Assembly: GCA_950022295.1 (NCBI GenBank)
Contig: OX465598.1
Coordinates: forward strand, 182,275,501-182,339,500
DNA length: 64,000 bases
Reading direction: 5' to 3'
Source of the DNA: Bromus sterilis
Taxonomy: Eukaryota; Streptophyta; Magnoliopsida; Poales; Poaceae
The position numbers and the translations under genes were made by a program. The notes below the pieces were generated by a model. The model ran no database searches, was not told the DNA's origin, and was given only the letters and a program-made list of their open reading frames with translations. Positions 57,067-64,000 of this stretch are shown here, piece after piece; position 1 is the first letter of the stretch, and the number at the start of each line of letters is the position of its first letter.

Positions 57067-57250
57067 AGTTACATGAAGTGGGAAGATACCCCGATCACAT
57101 TTGACCAGTCAGATCACCCTCCTCATATTCCCCATCCAGGAAGGCATGCTCTGATCGTCGATCCGCTGGTCGAAACAGGCACTGGAAATTTTAGATTAAG
57201 AAATGTCCTAATGGATGGAGGTAGTGGTATAAACATTTTATATGCCAGCA
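57067..57250 (+). pseudogene. Start of protease of element E
   Basis: The motifs ITFDQSDHPPHIPHPGRHAL and VLMDGGSGINILYAS match the Tat-type aspartic protease region, with the catalytic triplet appearing as DGGS. The frame is cut at 57,250 by the LTR of element G. Confidence 0.82.
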
Positions 57251-58220
57251 TGTAATAGCCCGGGATTCCACCCTAATTAAGTTTTTTTGAGTGTTGCTTT
57301 AATTTGTTGATTGCTAGAATTGTTTGCAGTATTTCCTTCGTCGATTTATTAATCGGTGAATATTCTACCCCTCTTTCTCGTATCGGATGCGGGACCGAAC
57401 CTTTTTCCCAACGACACACGACCTTTGCGACACCGGGTTTCACCCGAGCACCGTCGCAACTTCCGGCACAAGACCAGCCATCGCCATCGGAACGGAAAAC
57501 CCCATTTAATAATTAAACGGGTTATTTTATTTGGAGCAAAAAAAATGTTCTTAGAATGGTATCGAAGTGAGGTAGAATCTATGCGCTCGCCGCGCTGAGC
57601 ACGTGATTCGAGATTTCTCCCAAATCGGAGGTCGTATGGACTCCCGGCGGTCAGAAACGCGGAGTACCGGACGCGAGGGAGAAAACCTGGGGGTGTTTGC
57701 GTAAACCTGCCACCCAGGCCAGCCTATATAAAGACCACCATTCCCCCTAGCCCTTCTAGGGTTCCCCCTAGTCTAAAATTGCAGCCACCCCTCCAAAATT
57801 TCCCCAAAATTACCCCCAAGTCCTCACATCCACGAAACCCTAGCCCCCTGGCCCTCCAGAGCCGTCGGATCTGAGATCCGTCGCTCTAGAGCTTGCCAGG
57901 TGGCCTCCAACCCCCTCCATAGCTGGATCCAACAGCCCTGGGCCTCGCAGGGACGGATCTGGGCTTGCGAGGCCCATCCAACCGCCGCCCGTGGGAATCC
58001 GGCGCGCCGCCGCCGCCGAGCTCCGGCCGCCGCGCCGCCACACACCATGGCCGACCACCTCCTCTGCTCCTCTCCTCCCTCCTCCCTCTTCTCCTCCCTG
58101 TCCTCCTCCTCACCGCTCCACCTTGCAGGTCATCGGAGCGGAAGCCGTCGCGCCATGGACGCAGCTCAGCCGAGCCCGAGCTCGCGCCACCACGAGCCCC
58201 GACGCCGGCGACCCTCCTGG

Positions 58221-59095
58221 TGATGAGGACATCGCTACCATGGATACAACCAAAACTACCATTAATTCGTTTATATTTGATCAATAAATGAAGTCAATAC
58301 AAAGGGTCATGATTGTGTGCTATTGAAGGAGTTATTTCACGTCACTTTTGGCCCAAGAGAAGATAGAGACCAAGTCTTTCACGTCATGGACTCAGATTCA
58401 GACTGCAGAGATATGCCCAATTTCAAACAACCTCCGTTTCTACGTACGAACTCCAAATTGGGTGATTCTTTTCGCCAGTGAAAGCTTATCTCGTCTAATT
58501 TCCAACCCAATTGGTTTCACCTTCATATTCCTTCAGAGCGTGGAGATATTGCGAGAACGGTATGACCCAGCAGCAGAATCCGAGTCAAAGTCCAACCCAA
58601 TAGGTGTTGCATCACCTCCACATGGGCCCAAGTGCCTTGTACGACCTAGGTTTAGGTTTAGGACTCCTTGGGACAAACTTACACCCCCTTGGCCTCCACC
58701 CTTTAGTCCTATATAAGTATATCAACCCCTAGGGTTTTCTTTGGGTTTTGTTTAGTTAAAAGTTAGCCATTGCAACTTCGTGTACTTCGTTTGTGTCCTC
58801 CGACCAGGCCAAGACCGCTTCGGAACCCCAACTTTCATCTATAATTCATCTATATACTCACAATATTCAGATTGCTTTATCATAGTTCTTGCTTGTTCTT
58901 CGATTGCTTGCAGGCACTACTAGACCTTCGTGGTCAGGTTGATCGTGCTCCGGCGTGGTCAATAACCTCCAGAGATTGGTTTAGCGATTGCTAAGGCGCG
59001 ACGTTGTTGCACGTTCGTACTCGGATCGTCAAAGTCGTCTCCACCAAATCGATAGTTATCTCTCATCAAAAGATCGGGACACCCCGCCTCTATCA
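58221..59095 (+). repeat. 5' LTR of element F
   Basis: It is 875 bp. A TATA-like ctatataag lies at about 58,710 and the transcribed part follows. It differs from the 3' LTR by scattered substitutions and small indels (for example cactactagacc versus cactagacc). Confidence 0.92.
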
Positions 59096-60444
59096 AGTGG
59101 TATCAATTTTCAGGTTGCTTGGTGAGAATTCCACATCCAAATATTAGATCTGTTTTTTATCACCTATCATCCATAGAAAAAGCCATAAAAATAGGATTAG
59201 ACATCATATCCTTACCAATCTGAGCCTTCGCAATTTTCTTTTCGGTGCTTTGCTTTATTGATTTAACGGTTGCATCGTCGTGTTCAGTTGCTGGTCTTAG
59301 TATCTAGTCCTTTAAAGTTTCGAGTTCTGTTCACGTTAGTCACCGCCGCCGCTGCATCATCATCCCATCCGCTGCCTACTTCCACCATCCACCATAGAAA
59401 AAGAGAGAAAAGAAGTTGAAAAAAGAGAGAGAAAAAAGAAAAATAAAAAAAAGAAAGAAGAAAGAAAGAGAAAAAAATCAGAAAATTTTGGATCTATCTA
59501 TAGTTGAGCTCGTATTTGAATTCTCCTCGGAATCAGTTTTCAGCAGTGTCCAATAAAACGGGCATAACTTTGTCATCCGAAGTCCGTTTTGCTCCACGAG
59601 TACTCAAATTAAAGATATTTCTGAGCCGCTTCTAAATAGTTCTGGAGCTAGTGTGTTATTGGAAACTCCAGATCTGCTTCTAAGACAGACTTTTGGACCT
59701 CTAAAATTTCCGAACACAGTTTTTGGCAGATTTTGGGCTGATTCTCAAAAAATTTTGGCACCTCATCCGACCTCCAAATTGAGTGATTCTTATTGCGTCG
59801 AAAAGCTTAAGTCAGTGCCCTATTTGAGAAAAAATATCAAAAAATTAGCAAATATATTTCAGAGGAAAGTTGTAGCGAGAGTATTGGTGTATCTTGATTT
59901 GGAGCCTATTTTCACCATTATCTTTACTCTCTTGATGATCTTTGCTTATATCTTGCTATCCAGAGCTACTTCATATCATTCATTGCTGCTAGTTGTGCTA
60001 CGCCATGACCACATTAGTGTTATAGGCTCGCGTCTCTAGTCCGTTCTAGACTAGGACCAGCACAGTATCGTCGTTGAGCGTTAATTCAATTTTGCATCTC
60101 TAAATTGATTATTTCTATTATTTTTGACACCATATTAAAGCCTTCCGAGCTACACATATTTCTACATCGTGTATACGTGCGTTCACCTGGCAATCGCTCT
60201 ACTCAACCTTTGGAGTTCTTTGACACCGTTGGTTGCCGATCACCACCTGCTGCATGGTAAGAACTTGTAAGACATTGATATTTGCTATCCTGTGAGCGTT
60301 TTACCACCACCTCCTAGTAGTTCATAGGGACATATACTTGTGATTTTTCTCTTGTTTTCCACTAATCATGGCAGGTTCCGGAGTTAGAGCTTCTTGGGCG
60401 TCAACTATAATTGGAGATTGGCCACCAGCTACAACTACACAATA
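59096..60444 (+). other. Leader region of element F
   Basis: This is 1.35 kb of non-coding leader behind the primer site. It has an A/G-rich simple stretch at 59,400-59,480 and a 128-codon frame at 59,653-60,039 without motifs. Confidence 0.6.
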
Positions 60445-61468
60445 ACCACTGCAAAAGGTAAACACACATAAGAATGCACATGATCAGGTTATTGTTTCTA
60501 TACCACCCTTTCATGGACGTCTAAGACTTGATTTATACATTGAGTGGGAGTTTGAAATAAATGATATATTTGTTTCCCATAATTTTTCTGAGCATAAAAT
60601 AGTAAAAATTGCAATTAGTGCTTTCACTGGTTTTGCTTCTATTTGGTGGAATGAATATTGTAGTTTATATTCTGATTATATACCCAGTACTTGGAGTGAT
60701 CTCAAACTTGCTACGCGATATAGATTCGTTCCCTCTTATTATACACGTGACATGGTAAAGAAATTACAAAATTTAAAACAAGGTACTAAAATTGTTTCAG
60801 AATATTATGATGCTTTAGAAACTACCTTGTTGCATTCTTTTTTAGAGGAAAGTGAAGAAGATTTCATGGACATATTTCGGGAAGGTTTAAACCGTGACAT
60901 TCAGGATATCCTAATTCATGAAAAGTGTTATCTTATGGATCATTTGTTTCGTCTTCCTTGTAAAGCTGAACAGGAAATCGACAGACGTGTTGCCCACAAG
61001 ATGAACAAGCGCAATGTGAAAATAACACAAGTTGAGAAGGTTGTTCCTTCAACCACTATGAGTAGTACAATAACCACATCAATTGTCGTAAGCACTCCTC
61101 CAATATCTGATCCATCATCACAAAAAGGTAATGACAAAGGTATGGGTATGGATCTTTCCCCTCCACATGAGAACCTTGTTGATTTAAAAGCACCATGTGT
61201 TGAGATATCAACTAGTTCGATCACACAACCAATTTTAGAGGATGTCATAACTTCACAAGAAGATGTTGCTTGCCTAATAGACTTGAATACATCATGTGTT
61301 GAGTTACCTACTTATTTAACCACACCATCTATTTTAGATAATCGTGTTACTATTATGAAAAAACTAGTGTTTAATCGTTTTGTTATGACCTCTAATCTTG
61401 GTGATGATACTACGTCGAATGACTTGTTGCATAACTGCTTAGTTAAGCCTGTTCTAGCATGTCCTTAA
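60445..61468 (+). pseudogene. Gag-like frame of element F
   Basis: The frame is open from a TAA near 60,443 to 61,468. It includes the capsid landmarks FHGRLRLDLYIEWE, FTGFASIWWNEYC, RFVPSYYTRDMVKKLQNLKQ and FREGLNRDIQDIL, the usual gypsy gag pattern. The first ATG in the frame is only at 60,752, so the N-terminal half has no start of its own as read. The C-terminal part is Ser/Thr-rich with no zinc knuckle. Confidence 0.75.
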
Positions 61469-61791
61469 AAAACAATTATCGCTTATTCACCGATGTTGGG
61501 ATGGTTTAATGATGAACATTGTCAATCTTTAGATATGAATAAGAGCTTCATTTATATATGCAAACTAAGTTGCAATATTTTCATGTCGTTTACTTATTGT
61601 GATCATTACCGATCTTTATATTCGACGACATATGCTAGTCATTCATGTATACATGTGTCACATGTGCACAATTTGATGACAATAATAATGGATGACATAT
61701 ACATATACCATGCGTATACCTTTTCTCTTTTGTTTAACATGTTTCAGATTAAGCAACGCCGGGGACGGCTTTATTTTCAAGAAGGGGAGGA

Positions 61792-62662
61792 TGATGAGGA
61801 CATCGCTACCATGGATACAACCAAAACTACCATTAATTCATTTATATTTGATCAAGAAATGAAGTCAATACAAAGGGGCATGCTTGTGTGCTATTTAATG
61901 AGTTATTTCACGTCACTTGTGGCCCAAGAGAAGATAGAGACCAAGTCTTTCACGTCATGGACTCAGATTCGGACTGCAGAGATATGCCCAATTTCAAACA
62001 ACCGCCGTTTCTACATACAAATTCTAAATTGGGTGATTCTTTTTTCTGGTGATAGCTTATCTTGTCTACTTTCCAACCCAATTGGTTCCACATTCAAATT
62101 CCTTTAGAGCGTGGAGATATTGCGAGAACGGTGCAACCCACCAGCAAAATCCGAGTCAAAGTCCAACTCAATAGGTGTTGCTTCACCTCCACATGGGCCC
62201 AAGTGCCTTGTACGACCTAAGTTTAGGTTTAGGACTCCTTGGGACGTACTTTCACCCCCTTGGTCTCCACCCTTTAGTCCTATATAAGTAGATCAACCCC
62301 TAGGGTTTCTTTGGGTTTTGTTTAGTTAAAAGTTAGCCATTGCAACTTCGTGTACTTCGTTTGTGTCCTTCGACCAGGCCAAGACCGCTTCGGAACCCCA
62401 ACTTTCATTTATACTTCATCTATATACTCGCAAGATTCAGATTGCTTTATCATAGTTCTTGCTTGTTCTTTGACTGCTTGCAGGCACTAGACCTTCGTGG
62501 TCAGGTTGATCGTGCTCCGGCGTGGTCAATAACCTCCAGAGATTAGTTTAGCGATTGCTAAGGTGCGACGTTGTTGCACGTTCGTAGTCGGATCGTCAAA
62601 GTCGTCTCCACCGAATCGATAGTTATCTCTCATCGAAAGATCGGGACACACTGCCTCTATCA
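61792..62662 (+). repeat. 3' LTR of element F
   Basis: It is 871 bp, collinear with 58,221-59,095. It is preceded by the polypurine tract and followed by the target copy cccgg. Confidence 0.92.
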
Positions 62663-64000
62663 CCCGGCCACCGGATTCGACGCGCCGCCCATGCCCCCTG
62701 CACCGACGGCCGAAGCGGCCGCGACCCGCGCACGTCGTCGCCTAGCCAGGGCAACCTCACCGGAGCCAGGCCACCGGCCCCGTCCGCGCCGTCGATGCGG
62801 TCGGGAGCCGCCCCGATCCAGCGAGCCGGGCCGCCGCCATCTCCTGTGGGCCGGTGTGCCCTAGGAGGCCCATCTGCACCGCACGGCCCAGCGCTCTCCT
62901 CGCCGCCCAGGACAAGACACCCCTATCTGTCACCCGCTCGTCCAATTGGGTCTGACCCAATAGTGAGTAATTTTTTTGCCGTTTTCTCTGCAGATTTTTG
63001 CGAAGTCCCATGAATCTGTTATTTTATTCTGTTTTGTGATTAGATTTGCGCAAGATCCGTAGCTCGTATGACATTGCCCCCAAAGTGAATTTTGTTCACT
63101 GTGATGTGCTCTATCATGATGCTTTTGGGATTTAATCCATTTGAGGCCATCTAGATGTTGTTAATCACTGTTGAAGTGGGCACCAGATAGTTAACTGCTG
63201 CTACTTTCTATTAAATTGTTGCTGCTGTTATTTTCTTGCAACTTTGGTTGATGATTGTGTCACATCCATGAGGCCTATGCTGTTGATTCTTTCTTGTATG
63301 TGTTAAGCATCATGTGTACTTAAATTCTATGCTTTCCGTTGTCATGTTTTCCTGCTGTAGCTATATTAATTCTTGCTCCAAAGTGGTGACCTGGATAACA
63401 TGTGCTGCTGTTTATGTTTAGTTGCAACTTTGATGTCTTATAGTTAGTGATCCATGCTTCATATGCATTATCTCCAATGTAATTATTTGCTCCTTGTTAT
63501 GTGTACTTTGATTCCATGCTTTTATTTTCCATGATATGGTAGCTGTTCATATAGTTACCAAGCTCTCAAAGTTCAACCCTGCTGTTTGCTGTCAAATGCC
63601 CTGATTTTCACCAGTAGTATTTTCTTGCATTTTGCATGGGTTACAATTACTTGTTCATGATGCTCATATACCTGAAACTTTGTTGCCATGCCTTCCTTGT
63701 CATGTCTACTGTTAATCCATGTCATTTTGCTGCATTTTTGCATTTAGTAGCTAATTGTTTCATTGCTCTAAAGTATGCTCCCTGATGTTAACAACATGTA
63801 ACCGTAACTTGTGATGCTTGTATCTTTTTAACCGTAACTCCGTTTGGAGTGTTCTTTACATGTAACTTGACTAGAATTTCATGTACTTTGTGTTTATGCT
63901 ATTTTTTTGCTGTTGTTAACCAACCTATAATATGGTATAGGGCAGAACAGTACCAAATTCTTTAATTGTTGTGGGGTACTTAGCGATATGCCATGTCTAG

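Larger units (their letters stand above)
28878..57250 (+). mobile_element. Element E: Tat-type Ty3/gypsy retrotransposon, 5' LTR and gag to start of protease, multiply interrupted
   Basis: The 5' LTR is 28,878-29,269 plus 54,795-55,063 (TGTCGTGGTC...attgtcagg...), about 660 bp without the nested elements. A primer binding site tggcgcccaccgtggggc follows at 55,066-55,083, a hallmark of grass Tat-lineage elements. Gag and the beginning of protease follow to 57,250, where the LTR of element G cuts it. Polymerase is not in the window. Its LTR matches the solo LTR at 1,391-2,050. The LTR end has decayed from CA to TA (gata). Confidence 0.85.
58221..62662 (+). mobile_element. Element F: gag-only (non-autonomous) gypsy retrotransposon, 4.4 kb
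   Basis: LTRs at 58,221-59,095 (875 bp) and 61,792-62,662 (871 bp) both run TGATGAGGACATCGC...tgcctctatca or similar and are highly similar. The target repeat is CCTGG versus CCCGG (58,216-58,220 and 62,663-62,667), one mismatch. The primer site tggtatcaa begins at 59,098. A polypurine tract (agaaggggagga) precedes the 3' LTR. The only coding remnant is gag. No protease, RT or integrase is found in 2.7 kb of internal DNA, so it would depend on a partner element. LTR similarity suggests fairly recent insertion. Confidence 0.9.
57251..64000 (+). mobile_element. Element G: long gypsy LTR, interrupted by element F and truncated by the window end
   Basis: It begins TGTAATAGCCCGGGATTCC inside the protease of E, with cagca (57,246-57,250) as its left target copy. 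A TATA box (ctatataaag, about 57,724) is followed by a GC-rich transcribed segment (57,840-58,220 and, after F, 62,663-62,935). AT-rich DNA with repeated aaccgtaac words runs to the end. No gag or pol is seen by 64,000, so the LTR is either very long or solo. The right end lies outside the window. Confidence 0.65.

Overview
This 64 kb window is nuclear DNA of a large, repeat-rich grass genome, most likely a Triticeae species (wheat, Aegilops, barley or relative). The signs are spliced plant genes with GT-AG introns, Stowaway-type MITEs, an Au-like SINE tail, and nested Ty3/gypsy and Ty1/copia LTR retrotransposons with exact 5-bp target duplications. There is no prokaryotic content. Only two ordinary host genes are visible, convergent and tail to tail. 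Everything else is transposable-element DNA or unrecognised spacer.

Gene island (about 4.7-28.9 kb). A 19-exon gene on the + strand (coding 7,632-19,862; 826 aa, continuous in frame through all my splice calls) encodes a plant myotubularin-type phosphoinositide 3-phosphatase. It has a GRAM domain, the C-x5-R catalytic loop (Cys424 to Arg430) and a C-terminal coiled coil. Its introns carry a copia remnant with a 420-bp tandem duplication, a MITE, a SINE tail, a 316-bp TRIM and a TIR element. One intron uses a GC donor. On the - strand, a two-exon gene (25,958-21,194; 86 aa) encodes the NDUFS5/15 kDa accessory subunit of mitochondrial complex I with a twin CX9C motif. Its single 4.5-kb intron is filled by a decayed LINE, a copia LTR and a retroposon that starts with the 5' end of U2 snRNA. 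A second, 5'-truncated LINE lies 232 bp upstream of its start codon.

Left edge (1-4.7 kb). The 3' end and LTR of a gypsy element leave the window. Its LTR is split by a 660-bp solo LTR of the same family as the Tat-type element E described below.

Right half (28.9-64 kb). This is a nest of LTR elements. The 5' LTR of Tat-type gypsy element E (+) was hit by a non-autonomous copia-like element D (-). D was hit by Athila-type gypsy element A (-), A by Tekay-type chromovirus B (-), and one LTR of B by a 4.4-kb solo LTR, C. Target duplications ATTAG (D), CGTTC (A), TGCTC (B) and GCACA (C) prove each level. Element E resumes at 54.8 kb with its primer site, gag and the start of protease. It is then cut by a long gypsy LTR (G) that runs off the right edge and is itself interrupted by a gag-only element (F).

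The reading frames of the larger elements carry nonsense codons, so none looks autonomous as read. The most unusual object is the U2 snRNA chimera at 22,564-23,605, with its own 14-bp target duplication and A tail.
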